This document shows, piece by piece, positions 43,493 through 52,006 of a stretch of DNA of 64,000 nucleotides. Where the stretch lies: assembly GCF_001618425.1 (NCBI RefSeq), contig NZ_BDCU01000033.1, forward strand, positions 1 to 64,000, in the 5' to 3' direction. The stretch is from Nocardia fusca NBRC 14340 (GTDB lineage: Bacteria > Actinomycetota > Actinomycetes > Mycobacteriales > Mycobacteriaceae). Below the pieces are notes generated by a model that saw only the letters and a list, made by a program, of their open reading frames with translations, was not told where the DNA came from and did not search any database. Every line of letters starts with the position of its first letter. Position 1 is the stretch's first letter. Both the position numbers and the translations under genes were made by a program.

Positions 43493-45073
43493 TCAGCGGA
43501 AACGGAAAAGGTCGGGCAACCACGGAGCCCGGCGGTGATGCGGACGGCTGCGGTTGGCCCACAGCGGATTCGATTCGTCACGCCGGTACACCGTGAGCTG
43601 GCCCGCCACCGAGAAGCGCAGATGGGTGGCGCTGCCGAACACCTCACCGTCGGCCGCCAGCGATTCGGGCCGGGGCAGGTACACGAACAGCTCCGACAGT
43701 TGCCGTTCCCCGTAGACCCGGCTGTGCCCGATGGCGGCCAACAGCAGCGACACCACCGCGCGGGCGCGGGACCAGCGCAGATCGGCCCGCAACCAGCGCA
43801 CGTCGAGCAGTCCGGAATCGAGCCGGTCCCGGAACGCCGGGACGGCACCGTGCGGATGGTAGGGGCCGTTGCCGACGAAGAGGAACCACACCCGCTGCCA
43901 GTGGTCGTCGAGATAGATCTCGATCGGTTCGGCCCGGCGCAGGGTGACCACGAGCGCCGCCGCGAACGCGGGCCACTTACCCCACCGCGGTTGCCATTTC
44001 TCGCGCAACCGGACCAGATCCGGGTAGGAGCCGAGGCTGAAGGTGTTGATCAGGTGCCGGGTCGCCATCTGGGTCGCGTCACCGTACTGGACACCGGCGA
44101 TATCAACCGCGACGGCCTCCCCGACACCGGTGGCGTCGACGACCTCGAGCAGATCGTAGACACCGAGGTCGCGGGCGAAATGATTGAGCGTGCCGGTCGG
44201 GATCACCACCAGCGGCAACCCGCGGCGTAGGGCGACCGCGGCCACCGCGGCGACGGTGCCGTCACCACCGGCCACCCCCAGGGCCGCGACCGGCTCCGAC
44301 TGTTCGGCAATGGCCTGCGCGAGGAGTTCGGCGCAGTCGACATCGGGCCGGGTGCGCAGCACGACCGCGGCGGGCAGGGCCGCGGCGATATCGTCGGTGG
44401 GGTCGTAGTTGGCGTCACCGGACACCGGGTTCACCACGACGACGAGCCCTTTGCCCTCCGCGAGCACCGGCGCCTCGCGGACCAGCCGGGCCCGCGCCTC
44501 ATCGGATTCGCGCACCGGCCACCAGCGCCGGGTGGCCAGCGCGATCCCGGAACCCACGGCGGTCCCGACGAGGACATCCGAACCCCAGTGCACTCCCGTG
44601 TGAACCCGGGAGTAGGCGACCGCCGCGGCCAGCGGCGCCACCGCCAGCGCGGTGCGCGGGCTCTCCATCGCGACCGCTGTCGCGAAGGCCGCGGCGCTGG
44701 CACTGTGCCCGGACGGGAACGACGACGAGGACGGGGCCGGGGAGAGCCGCCGGGACTTCGGCATCAGTTCCGCGGCCGGACGGCGGCGCGCGAACACCGG
44801 CTTGAGCACGATATTGGCCACGAAGCTGGCACCGGCCACCGAAACCACCCCGCGCAACGCCGCCCGCCGGGTGGCCCCCCGGCGCACCGCGAGCAACCCC
44901 GCGCAGGCCATCCACAGGACACTGTGATCGGCGCTGCCGGTCAGCCGCAGCAAGCCCGCATCCAGCCGGGAGGCCGGCAGTTCCGCCACCGCGCCGCCCA
45001 CCGCGCGATCGAATCGTCCTATTCTCTGGAACCTACGGCGCGCCCAACCACTCACTCGCCCGACACTACTCAT
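43493..45073 (-). CDS. PAP2 phosphatase fused to a diacylglycerol/lipid kinase domain
   Basis: A 526-residue two-domain protein. Residues about 90-190 form a PAP2 phosphatase with the three signature motifs KPVFARRRP, PSGHSASA and SRVHTGVHWGSD. Residues about 210-510 form a DAGK/sphingosine-kinase-like domain with VVVNPVSGDANYD, the nucleotide loop GVAGGDGTVAA, and PTGTLNHFARDLG. Such fusions are known in actinobacteria and are thought to act on phospholipid head groups. The phosphatase and kinase activities may oppose each other on one lipid. It starts at ATG 45073, one codon after an in-frame GTG. Confidence 0.9.
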   Translation of the reverse strand: MSSVGRVSGWARRRFQRIGRFDRAVGGAVAELPASRLDAGLLRLTGSADHSVLWMACAGLLAVRRGATRRAALRGVVSVAGASFVANIVLKPVFARRRPAAELMPKSRRLSPAPSSSSFPSGHSASAAAFATAVAMESPRTALAVAPLAAAVAYSRVHTGVHWGSDVLVGTAVGSGIALATRRWWPVRESDEARARLVREAPVLAEGKGLVVVVNPVSGDANYDPTDDIAAALPAAVVLRTRPDVDCAELLAQAIAEQSEPVAALGVAGGDGTVAAVAAVALRRGLPLVVIPTGTLNHFARDLGVYDLLEVVDATGVGEAVAVDIAGVQYGDATQMATRHLINTFSLGSYPDLVRLREKWQPRWGKWPAFAAALVVTLRRAEPIEIYLDDHWQRVWFLFVGNGPYHPHGAVPAFRDRLDSGLLDVRWLRADLRWSRARAVVSLLLAAIGHSRVYGERQLSELFVYLPRPESLAADGEVFGSATHLRFSVAGQLTVYRRDESNPLWANRSRPHHRRAPWLPDLFRFR

Positions 45074-45139
45074 CACCGCGGCCGGGCCGCGAACCGAAGC
45101 GGCGCGGGGACCGACCCCGGCCGCTCCGATACCCGGTGC

Positions 45140-45655
45140 CTACTGAGCGGTGGTCTGCCGCCGCGGCAGCTTCCAGCCGGGCCGCGGGAAGTGGCAGGTG
45201 TAACCGTTCGGGAAGTGTTGCAGATAGTCCTGGTGTTCGGGTTCGGCCTCCCAGAATTCCGGGGCGGGCGTCACCTCGGTGACGACCTTGCCCGGCCACA
45301 GGCCCGAATCCTCGACGTCGGCGATGGTGGCCAGCGCCTCCCGCTTCTGCTCGTCGTCGACGTAGAAGATCTCCGAGCGATAGCTGCTGCCGATATCGTT
45401 GCCCTGGCGATCCTTGGTGGTCGGATCGTGGATCTGGAAGAAGAATTCCAGCAGCGCCCGGTAGTCGGTCTGTGCCGGGTCGTAGACGATCTCCACGGCC
45501 TCCGCATGACCCGGATGGTTGCGGTATGTGGGGTGATCGTTGCGCCCGCCGGTGTAGCCGACGCGCGTCGATACGACTCCCGGCTGCTTGCGGATCAGCT
45601 CCTGCATACCCCAGAAGCACCCACCGGCCAGGATCGCCTTGCGCGTTTCGGTCAC
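45140..45655 (-). CDS. msrA: Peptide methionine sulfoxide reductase A
   Basis: Reduces Met-S-sulfoxide in proteins and free methionine. Catalytic Cys13 lies in LAGGCFWGMQELI, with GYTGGRNDHPTYRN and HAEAVEIVYDP typical of MsrA. The resolving cysteine is probably the one near the end, in GYTCHFPRPGW. It has 171 residues and starts at a GTG preceded by GGAGGA. Confidence 0.97.
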   Translation of the reverse strand: MTETRKAILAGGCFWGMQELIRKQPGVVSTRVGYTGGRNDHPTYRNHPGHAEAVEIVYDPAQTDYRALLEFFFQIHDPTTKDRQGNDIGSSYRSEIFYVDDEQKREALATIADVEDSGLWPGKVVTEVTPAPEFWEAEPEHQDYLQHFPNGYTCHFPRPGWKLPRRQTTAQ

Positions 45656-45744
45656 GCTTCCTCCTCAGTCCTCCGCTTTCCTGCCCCGGGTACAACCCGC
45701 GACCGGGGCAGGAAAGTCCCGTTCCCTGTCCGACCGGCGTGTGG

Positions 45745-46557
45745 TCAGGCCCGATGCGCGGTCACCAGCAGATACTCCCATTCCATCCGGCCGTTGCCCA
45801 GATCGTGCGCGGCGCCGAGCTCGGCCAGTTCCCGATCCAGCCGCGCGGCCCGGTCCGGCTCGTCGGCGAGGGTTTTGTACACGGTGACCAGGGGACCGTA
45901 GTTGACCTTGAAGAAATCGCGGAAGGCGGCGCCGTCGGCGAAGCAGTCGACCACAGCGTGGTCCCGGCGCAGCTCCAGATCGGTCACCCGGTCCCCGAGC
46001 AGTTCCGTGACATGCGCTTCGTCGCCCCACAGCGGCGGCGGCTGCGCACCGGGCGGTGGGACGGGGGCGTACGGCTTCATGACGGCGAACATCCGGCCGA
46101 TGAACCCTTCCGGCGTCCAGTTGATCAGGCCGATGTTCCCGCGCGTCCGGGTCACCCGGACCAGCTCGTCGGCAGCGGTCCGATGAGACGGCGCGAACAT
46201 CACCCCGACGCAGGAGAGCACGGCGTCGAAGGCACCGGAGTCGTAGGGCAGGTCTTCGGCGTCGGCCTGTTCCCAGGTGAGCTCGACACCCGCGGCGGCG
46301 GCATTGCGGCGGCCGGCCTCGAAGAGTTCGGGGGTGAGGTCACTCGCGACGACCTCGGCGCCCGCCTCGGCCGCCGGTATCGCCGCGTTCCCGGCGCCGG
46401 CGGCGATATCCAGTACCCGCTGCCCGGGTCCGATACCGCAGGCGGCGACCAGCCTCCTGCCGAGTCCGGGAATCACATCGGCGGCCACCCGGGGGTAGTC
46501 GCCGGAGGCCCACATCGCTCTGTGCTTGCCTTTGAGGTCGGGCGCGAACTGCGTCAT
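45745..46557 (-). CDS. Class I SAM-dependent methyltransferase
   Basis: A 270-residue methyltransferase. The SAM motif is VLDIAAGAGNAAIPAAEAGA, motif II DLTPELFEAGR and motif III ADAEDLPYDSGAFDAVLSC, in the UbiE/COQ5-like group. GAGGAG lies 6-7 bases before the ATG. No specific substrate is indicated and no pathway partner is adjacent. Confidence 0.87.
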   Translation of the reverse strand: MTQFAPDLKGKHRAMWASGDYPRVAADVIPGLGRRLVAACGIGPGQRVLDIAAGAGNAAIPAAEAGAEVVASDLTPELFEAGRRNAAAAGVELTWEQADAEDLPYDSGAFDAVLSCVGVMFAPSHRTAADELVRVTRTRGNIGLINWTPEGFIGRMFAVMKPYAPVPPPGAQPPPLWGDEAHVTELLGDRVTDLELRRDHAVVDCFADGAAFRDFFKVNYGPLVTVYKTLADEPDRAARLDRELAELGAAHDLGNGRMEWEYLLVTAHRA

Positions 46558-46814
46558 CGTCTGCTCCTCGGGGTCGATGGAACCTGGAACCGCTCACGGC
46601 AGGTCGCGCCCTCCGGACAACTTCGCGGCCGCCCTCTGTCATCGTTTCGCCGGTTCAACGGCGTGCCGAGCTCGTCCCATTGTCCGCCCCGGCGGCCTCG
46701 CGCCGCAAACCCCGGATTCCCGATCCCGCCACCGCGACCATCACGGAACCGTGTCGCCCGAACGCACCGTCACCGGCCACGCACCGGACCGGCCGGATGC
46801 GGCCGCGGCGGCCT

Positions 46815-47190
46815 GACACAACGGTTCGCCGAGATCGAGAGCTTCGCCCGAGACCGCCCGACCACCGCGGCACCGGGAAGCGCACCGGCCCGCTATCGGC
46901 ATCACGTCGGTGAGATCCCGGCCGCCGGCCGTGGCCTGTCCGCCGCCATCGAATCCGCTCGGCGCTCGGCGGGCAGTGAGCCCGGGGCGTTCGAGACCCG
47001 CGCCGGTCTCGAAGTCGTACTCGGCGAGATCATCGAACTCGATCGGGCCGCGGGTAGGGTGCGCGCCGACTGCACGGTGGCCGACGTCTACATGATCGTG
47101 GGCGCCCTGTCGGGCGACCATTCGCACGACCGCCGGCGACCGGCGCAGACTACTGGCCGTAGTCCTCGAACGGGTTGCGCCCCTGAGAGA
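46815..47190 (+). pseudogene. TetR C-terminal domain remnant, frameshifted
   Basis: The plus strand reads RFAEIESFARDRP ... AELDRAAGRVRADCTVADVY-like sequence ending MIVGALSG, the last third of a TetR ligand domain. A frameshift then continues the family ending as IRTTAGDRRRLLAVVLERVA. The DNA-binding half is missing upstream, where only GC-rich noise is seen (46558-46814). It is non-functional as it stands. Confidence 0.65.
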
Positions 47191-47440
47191 TCGCGGGCTC
47201 GCGTGGCAGATCGCGCACCACGACCGTAGAGTTCTCCGGGACAACCAGCGGGCGCTTTCGGTCCGCCACCGAGCGCACATACCTCCGGCCCGCCCGCAGT
47301 ACCCCACGGCCAGGGTTACCAAACATAATGTGCCGTAAGGTAATTCATTTTCGGCTCCAGTAGGGTGCTACATCGTGCCGAGATGACGGGCCGACCGCTC
47401 GAAAAGGTCTCGGCATATCGCGACCAGTCTGGAGTCATCC

Positions 47441-48694
47441 TTGAGCACACCACCACCCGATACCCACACCCCACCCCGCGCCGTCCACGGCTCACCCTTC
47501 GCCGACGGCGGCCCCCGCATCCCCCTCTACGCACCCGAATTCGCCGAGGACCCCCACCGGGTATTCCGGCAGATGCGCCGTGAACACCGGGCGATGGTGC
47601 CGGTGGATCTGGCTCCCGATGTCCCCGCGACCCTGGTCATCGACCACCAGAGCGCGGTCCGCATCCTCAACGACCACGAGCACTTCCCCGCCGACCCGCG
47701 CACCTGGCAGCAGAGCATGCCCGCCGACTGCCCCGTACTGCCGATCATGGAATGGCGGCCGATCGCGGCGCGCAGCACCGGAATCGACCAGCAGCGGTAC
47801 CGGGAGGCGAATGTCACAGCGCTGGCCGAGGTGGATCTGCACGCCATCCGCGCTGCGGTCGAAGAGATCGCGGTACCGCTGATCAGCTCCTTCTGCCAGA
47901 CCGGGCAAGCCGATCTGCTGATGCAGTACGCCTTCCCGCTGGCCTTCGAGGTCTGCAACACTCTGCTCGGCTGCCCGCCCGAGATCGGCCGGCAGGTCGC
48001 GGCCGGTATGGCCGCGATGTTCGAAGGTGTGGACGCCGACGAGGGCAACCGGATGATCGGCGCGGCCCTGGCCGAACTGGTGGCGCTCAAGCGCACCGAG
48101 CCGGGCAACGATGTCACCTCGATCCTGCTCGGCCATCCCGCCGAACTGGACGAGGTGGAGATGATCCACCAGGTGACGAGCCATTACGGCGCGGGCATCG
48201 AACTACAGCAGAATCTCATCGCCAACACGCTGCTGCTCATCCTCACCGACGAACGTTTCGGCGGAAATGTCCTCGGCGGCAGCCTGTCCACCCGCGATGC
48301 TCTGGACGAGGTGCTGTTCGACAACCCGCCCATGGCCAATTTCCTCATCACCTACCCACGGCAACCGATTCTCGTCGACGACGTCTGGCTCCCCGCCCAC
48401 CAACCCGTCGTCATCAGCATCGCCGCCTGCAACCACGACCCCTCCATCCGCTCCGACGACCACCGCGGCAACCGCTCCCATCTCTCCTGGGGACTGGGGC
48501 AGCGCAACTGCCCGGCGCAGACACTGGCCTATCTGATCGCCCAGGACGCCATCGACCAACTGCTGGACGCGCTTCCCGAGCTGGAAGCCGATCTGCCCCC
48601 CGAGGGTCCCACCTGGCGCCCGGGCCCGTTCCACCGTTCCCTGACGGGGCTACCGGTGAAATTCCCGCCGTCACCACCGTTCACGTTCCGCTGA
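47441..48694 (+). CDS. CYP157-like cytochrome P450 lacking the ExxR motif
   Basis: A 417-residue P450-fold protein. The heme ligand is Cys357 in LSWGLGQRNCPAQTLA, a variant of the FxxGxHxC loop, and the I-helix reads HYGAGIELQQN. At the place of the invariant ExxR it has E290-VLF-293, so the Arg is missing, as described for CYP157 proteins. In Streptomyces these occur in conservons with a sensor kinase-like protein, roadblock, DUF742 and GTPase genes, but none is present here. Start is a TTG at 47441 with GGAG 7 bases upstream. It may be a non-catalytic heme protein. Confidence 0.85.
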   Translation: MSTPPPDTHTPPRAVHGSPFADGGPRIPLYAPEFAEDPHRVFRQMRREHRAMVPVDLAPDVPATLVIDHQSAVRILNDHEHFPADPRTWQQSMPADCPVLPIMEWRPIAARSTGIDQQRYREANVTALAEVDLHAIRAAVEEIAVPLISSFCQTGQADLLMQYAFPLAFEVCNTLLGCPPEIGRQVAAGMAAMFEGVDADEGNRMIGAALAELVALKRTEPGNDVTSILLGHPAELDEVEMIHQVTSHYGAGIELQQNLIANTLLLILTDERFGGNVLGGSLSTRDALDEVLFDNPPMANFLITYPRQPILVDDVWLPAHQPVVISIAACNHDPSIRSDDHRGNRSHLSWGLGQRNCPAQTLAYLIAQDAIDQLLDALPELEADLPPEGPTWRPGPFHRSLTGLPVKFPPSPPFTFR

Positions 48695-48914
48695 CATCCC
48701 GGCCACCCGCCCGAGCGACCCGACGGTCCGTCACCGGACACCGGCACCGACCAGGTCCGATCGGCACGACCGGAAGCGGCCGGATAGCGCGCGGGCACCG
48801 CAGCACCGGGCCAGACGCGTCGCTGTAGCGTCCCTTTCTTGCCAACCCGGCCTCGAACAACGCTATCGCAGCGACCCCGCTGCACCTCGGTCAGTGAAAT
48901 CGTCGTCCTCATAA

Positions 48915-48970
48915 AACTGCTCCCCGGAAGTCGGAACCGAATTTCTCAGACCAACTTCCGGGGAGCAGTT
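48915..48970. repeat. Perfect 17-bp inverted repeat (56-bp hairpin)
   Basis: AACTGCTCCCCGGAAGT and ACTTCCGGGGAGCAGTT flank a 22-base spacer. There is no T-run after it, and it does not follow a gene end closely (220 bases from the P450 stop). It abuts the start of the duplicated P450 tail, so it may be the scar of a mobile element. Confidence 0.7.
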
Positions 48971-49054
48971 CACTTGCGCCCGGGCCCCTTCCACCGGTCA
49001 CTCACCGCGCTGCCGGTGAAATTCCCACCGTCACCGCCGATCTTCCTCGGGTGA
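48971..49054 (+). pseudogene. Duplicated P450 C-terminal tail
   Basis: The frame reads LRPGPFHRSLTALPVKFPPS then PPIFLG and a stop. The intact CYP157-like protein ends WRPGPFHRSLTGLPVKFPPS then PPFTFR. DNA identity over about 75 bases is roughly 80%. The rest of the second P450 gene is gone; sequence to the left of 48971 is unrelated and begins with the hairpin. Confidence 0.75.
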
Positions 49055-49498
49055 CGCGGATGCGTCCCCGCTCCGGCCGCCGCGATGCGGACCTTCGATG
49101 GTGCGCGCGGCGCGCACCCAGACGCTCTCGATATCGAAACGGTCGGCCTGCCACGAGTCGGTGACCACCCGGACCCGGCCACGCCAGGCCCGCATGATCC
49201 GGGCATGTACCGGCCAACGCACGAAGCGCCGCATATCCCGCTCGCTGTCCCATACGGAGATGGAACCGCCGCGCAACTGCGCGGGGCGACCCCACAACCA
49301 CACTCCGACCGCCCCCTGCAGCACCGGCCAGGTCTCGCCCAGTTCGAGTCCCTCCCGGTAGATCTGCTGGACATCTTTCTCCGATGTCGCCAGGAAATCG
49401 GTCACGCTGACGAACACCGTCCCGGCGGGGTCGGGACCGGGGCCCGGCTTCCACGGCATGAGCACCGTGCCGTCCGAGAACGGCGGCGCGGCGGTCAC
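49031..49498 (-). CDS. Hypothetical protein, possible monooxygenase-like (CrtA/ABM-type) fold
   Basis: A 155-residue protein from GTG 49498. Motifs TVFVSVTDFLATS, GAVGVWLWGRPAQLRGGS, SVWDSERDMRRFVRWPVHAR and MRAWRGRVRV suggest a dimeric alpha-beta barrel like spheroidene-monooxygenase or ABM proteins, but this is by pattern memory only. The ribosome site is weak. The end overlaps the P450 tail remnant on the other strand by 24 bases, and the extended inverted repeat upstream may control it. Confidence 0.65.
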   Translation of the reverse strand: MTAAPPFSDGTVLMPWKPGPGPDPAGTVFVSVTDFLATSEKDVQQIYREGLELGETWPVLQGAVGVWLWGRPAQLRGGSISVWDSERDMRRFVRWPVHARIMRAWRGRVRVVTDSWQADRFDIESVWVRAARTIEGPHRGGRSGDASASPEEDRR

Positions 49499-49539
49499 GA
49501 ACCGGCTCGCACGGTGATGAGGTCGACGAAGGAAATATC

Positions 49540-49574
49540 AGTAAACATGCGCCTACAATATGCACATGTTTACT
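49540..49574. promoter_or_regulatory. Extended inverted repeat between divergent genes
   Basis: AGTAAACATG-N15-CATGTTTACT is a perfect 10-15-10 inverted repeat. A TACAAT -10-like element lies in the spacer. It sits 41 bases upstream of the 49498 gene and 138 bases from the secreted-protein start. The binding protein is unknown. Confidence 0.6.
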
Positions 49575-49711
49575 AATTCGCCAAGGCCCGTCCCGCGGGA
49601 ACCCGAAAGGGGTTGAGCGGCATCCTTTTCGGGCACCCCGCTAACACGAACGCGACCGCGGCGATATGAGAGGCAATGGGTTTCCGAACCCGCACACCGA
49701 AGGAGAGCGCT

Positions 49712-50050
49712 GTGAAATCGACTGTCCGATACCTGTTCACCGGCGCGGCAGCGGTCGCGGCCCTGACTTTCACCGGCGCACCGCAGGCCATGGCCTATCC
49801 GGTCGGACCGTGGGGAGTGGAGGGTCCGTGCACCGGGCTACAGCCGAGCCAGTGCCCGTGGAGCCCCTCCGAGGACGGCCTCACCTGGTCTTACAAGGGG
49901 CATTCCTCGCACTACGACAAGACAGGCGGCTACGTCTGCAACACCAACCAGTGGGAACCCCTGCGCACCGCGTACTGCACCACGGTGATGACCCTGGTCC
50001 GCGCGCTGCCGCCGGTCCCGATCGGCGAGGTGCTCGGCGGGCAGAGCTGA
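49712..50050 (+). CDS. Small secreted protein with four cysteines
   Basis: A 112-residue protein. GTG 49712 has AAGGAG 6 bases upstream; the longer in-frame ATG at 49676 would disrupt the signal peptide. Signal peptide: VKSTVRYLFTGAAAVAALTF then cleavage near QAMA/YPVG. The mature part has four cysteines (PCTGLQPSQCP, YVCNT, YCTT) likely to form two disulfides. No family is recognised; it is a typical small exported protein of Nocardia-type genomes. Confidence 0.75.
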   Translation: MKSTVRYLFTGAAAVAALTFTGAPQAMAYPVGPWGVEGPCTGLQPSQCPWSPSEDGLTWSYKGHSSHYDKTGGYVCNTNQWEPLRTAYCTTVMTLVRALPPVPIGEVLGGQS

Positions 50051-50115
50051 CCCGCCGGGGCGCGCAGGGCGGAGCCCGATTCCGGCGGCCCCGCCTGGTC
50101 GGCCGGGCGAAACGG

Positions 50116-50520
50116 ATGCGCCCGCCGCTGGAACTACAGTCGTTCGACCTGGCCCCGCGACATCTTTCGCTGCTGTCGCTACTCCTGCTCGACGGCCCGC
50201 AGACCGTCTCACAACTGGCCGACCGGCTCGGTGTCGCGCCCACGACGGTGAGCCTCATCGTGAGCGACCTGAGCCGCAAAGGAGTACTGGTCCGCCGCGA
50301 GGACGACACCGACCGCCGGCGCCGCATCATCGATATCGGCCCGGCAAGCAGACCGCCCATCTCCGAGTGGCTCTCCCCCGGCGCGCACGCGTGGCGCACG
50401 GCCCTGGCACCGTTGACCCCCGCGCAGCGCCGCCTGGTGGTCGACACCCTGCTCGCCTACGAGGCCGCGGTCGCGGCGGCCACCGGCGAACCGGCGAACG
50501 ACCCGGCTCCGTCCGAGTAG
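50116..50520 (+). CDS. MarR-family regulator, start uncertain
   Basis: The frame encodes a MarR winged HTH: PQTVSQLADRLGVAPTTVSL, DLSRKGVLVRREDDTDRRRR. The only ATG (50116) gives 134 residues and trims the first dimerisation helix; the frame is open upstream to the end of the secreted-protein gene, with no better start. It may be N-terminally shortened or use a non-standard start. Possible target: the BASS transporter gene 62 bases downstream. Confidence 0.7.
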   Translation: MRPPLELQSFDLAPRHLSLLSLLLLDGPQTVSQLADRLGVAPTTVSLIVSDLSRKGVLVRREDDTDRRRRIIDIGPASRPPISEWLSPGAHAWRTALAPLTPAQRRLVVDTLLAYEAAVAAATGEPANDPAPSE

Positions 50521-50582
50521 CACCCGCCCGCTTGACGGGACCCGAGGCTCCGGGCGACACTCGGCCGTCGGAAGGATGACGC

Positions 50583-51461
50583 ATGGGGTCAATGCTTTTC
50601 GCGATCGCCCTGCCGTTGGCACTGGGTATCGTCATGTTCGGCCTGGGACTGACCCTCACCGTCGACGACTTCGCCCGGGTGGCCCGCTTTCCCAAGGCGG
50701 CGCTGATCGCATTGACCTGTCAGCTGATCGTGCTGCCCGCCCTCTGCTTCGGTCTGGTGCGACTGTTCGGCCTCGACGGCGCGCTGGCGGTGGGGATGAT
50801 GCTGCTGGCCGCCTCACCCGGCGGCACGTCGGCGAATCTGTTCAGCCATATCGCGGGCGGCAATGTCGCACTGAACATCACGCTGACGGCGGTGAACTCA
50901 GTGCTCGCCGTCTTCACGCTGCCGATCGTGGTGGGGCTGTCCTATTCGGTGTTCCTGGACGACGGCACGGGCATCGGCCTGCAACCCGGCAAATTCCTCC
51001 AGGTCTTCGCACTGGTCCTGGTGCCGGTGGTGCTCGGCATGACGGTGCGGCGCCTCTTCGCCGCCTGGGCCCTGCGGATGCACACCGCCGTCAAGGTCGC
51101 CGCCGCGGTGGTGCTGGCACTGGTCGTCGTGGCGGCACTGGTCTCGGAGTTCGACGCCTTCACCGAGCATGTCGGGCAGTTGGGCGTCATCGCCCTGCTG
51201 TTGTGCGTGTGCAGCCTGCTCATCGGTTACGCGGTACCGCGCGCGTTCGGGGTGGCGCGGGCGGATGCGATCGCCGCCGGTATGGAGATCGGGGTACACA
51301 ACGCGGCGCTGGCCATCACCATCGCGGTGTCCGTCCTGGGCAACGAGACCATGGCGGTTCCCGGCGCGGTGTACGGCTTCCTCATGAACATCCCCGCCGC
51401 CCTCGCCACCTTCCTCTTCGCCCGCTCCCGGCGCAGCGAACCGGCTCGGGCCCCGGCCTGA
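50583..51461 (+). CDS. BASS-family (bile acid:sodium symporter) transporter
   Basis: A 292-residue membrane protein with ten hydrophobic segments. Family motifs are VMFGLGLTLTVDDFARVAR, MLLAASPGGTSANLFSHIAG and MEIGVHNAALAITIAVSVLG. It imports organic anions with sodium; the ligand is not known (bile acids, pantoate and pyruvate are all taken by relatives). AAGGA precedes the ATG by 8 bases. Confidence 0.9.
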   Translation: MGSMLFAIALPLALGIVMFGLGLTLTVDDFARVARFPKAALIALTCQLIVLPALCFGLVRLFGLDGALAVGMMLLAASPGGTSANLFSHIAGGNVALNITLTAVNSVLAVFTLPIVVGLSYSVFLDDGTGIGLQPGKFLQVFALVLVPVVLGMTVRRLFAAWALRMHTAVKVAAAVVLALVVVAALVSEFDAFTEHVGQLGVIALLLCVCSLLIGYAVPRAFGVARADAIAAGMEIGVHNAALAITIAVSVLGNETMAVPGAVYGFLMNIPAALATFLFARSRRSEPARAPA

Positions 51462-51479
51462 CCGCTGCGACCGGCAACC

Positions 51480-51950
51480 TCAGTCCGGGCCGGGCGGACC
51501 CGCCTCGTCCGGCCGGTCCGGAAACGACGCGACTGCCGAATCGAGCGCGTCCAGCAATTCGGCGAACCGCGCCCGGCCGCCGACGCCGAGGGCGTCGAGA
51601 ACGAGACCGTTGAGGACCCCATAGGTCTCCTGGGCCCGGCCGATCGTCGCCCGCCCGCGGGCGGTGAGGAACAGGGCGACCGCCCGGGGATCCTGATCGC
51701 TCACCCGCCGCTCGACGAGGCCGGCACCGCGCAGGCGACCTATCGCGGCGACCACGGCGGATTCGCCGAGCCGCAGACGCCGGGCGATATCACGCTGGGA
51801 GCAGCCCGGATCGTCGGCAATGACGGAAAGGATCCCGGCCTGGGCCGTGGTGACGCCGGCACTGTCGATCAGCAGGTGGTCGGACTTCTTGCGCAGCGAA
51901 TGCGCCACCTGCTGGATCCGGCCGATCAATCGGTACGGGTCCCTTGCCAT
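51480..51950 (-). CDS. MarR-family regulator divergent from amidohydrolase
   Basis: A 156-residue MarR protein. The HTH reads GCSQRDIARRLRLGESAVVA followed by AIGRLRGAGLVERRVSDQDP. The ATG at 51950 has GAGAGG 8 bases upstream; a GTG three codons earlier is possible. It is divergent from the amidohydrolase/hotdog operon with a palindrome in between, so it is the likely repressor of that operon. Confidence 0.9.
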   Translation of the reverse strand: MARDPYRLIGRIQQVAHSLRKKSDHLLIDSAGVTTAQAGILSVIADDPGCSQRDIARRLRLGESAVVAAIGRLRGAGLVERRVSDQDPRAVALFLTARGRATIGRAQETYGVLNGLVLDALGVGGRARFAELLDALDSAVASFPDRPDEAGPPGPD

Positions 51951-51965
51951 CCTGTCCACCTCTCA

Positions 51966-51985
51966 ATACTTTGATAGTGAAGTAT
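51966..51985. promoter_or_regulatory. MarR operator
   Basis: ATACTT-N8-AAGTAT is a perfect 6-8-6 palindrome, 15 bases from the MarR start and 21 bases from the amidohydrolase start. Confidence 0.7.
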
Positions 51986-52006
51986 ACGTCTCGGAAGGAG
52001 CCGCGC

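Noticed and set aside
46558..46814. Possible small genes between the methyltransferase and the TetR remnant
   Set aside because: Frames here are Pro/Arg-rich, lack ribosome sites and show no domain; nothing could be supported.
47315..47344. GTTACC...GGTAAT inverted repeat before the P450 gene
   Set aside because: Only 5-6 bp arms with an 18-base spacer, which is not convincing in this composition.
47441..48694. Streptomyces-type conservon
   Set aside because: Only the P450 is present; no roadblock, DUF742, GTPase or sensor gene lies on either side.
48915..48970. Terminator of the CYP157-like gene
   Set aside because: It is 220 bases past the stop, has no T-run, and borders a duplicated gene fragment instead.
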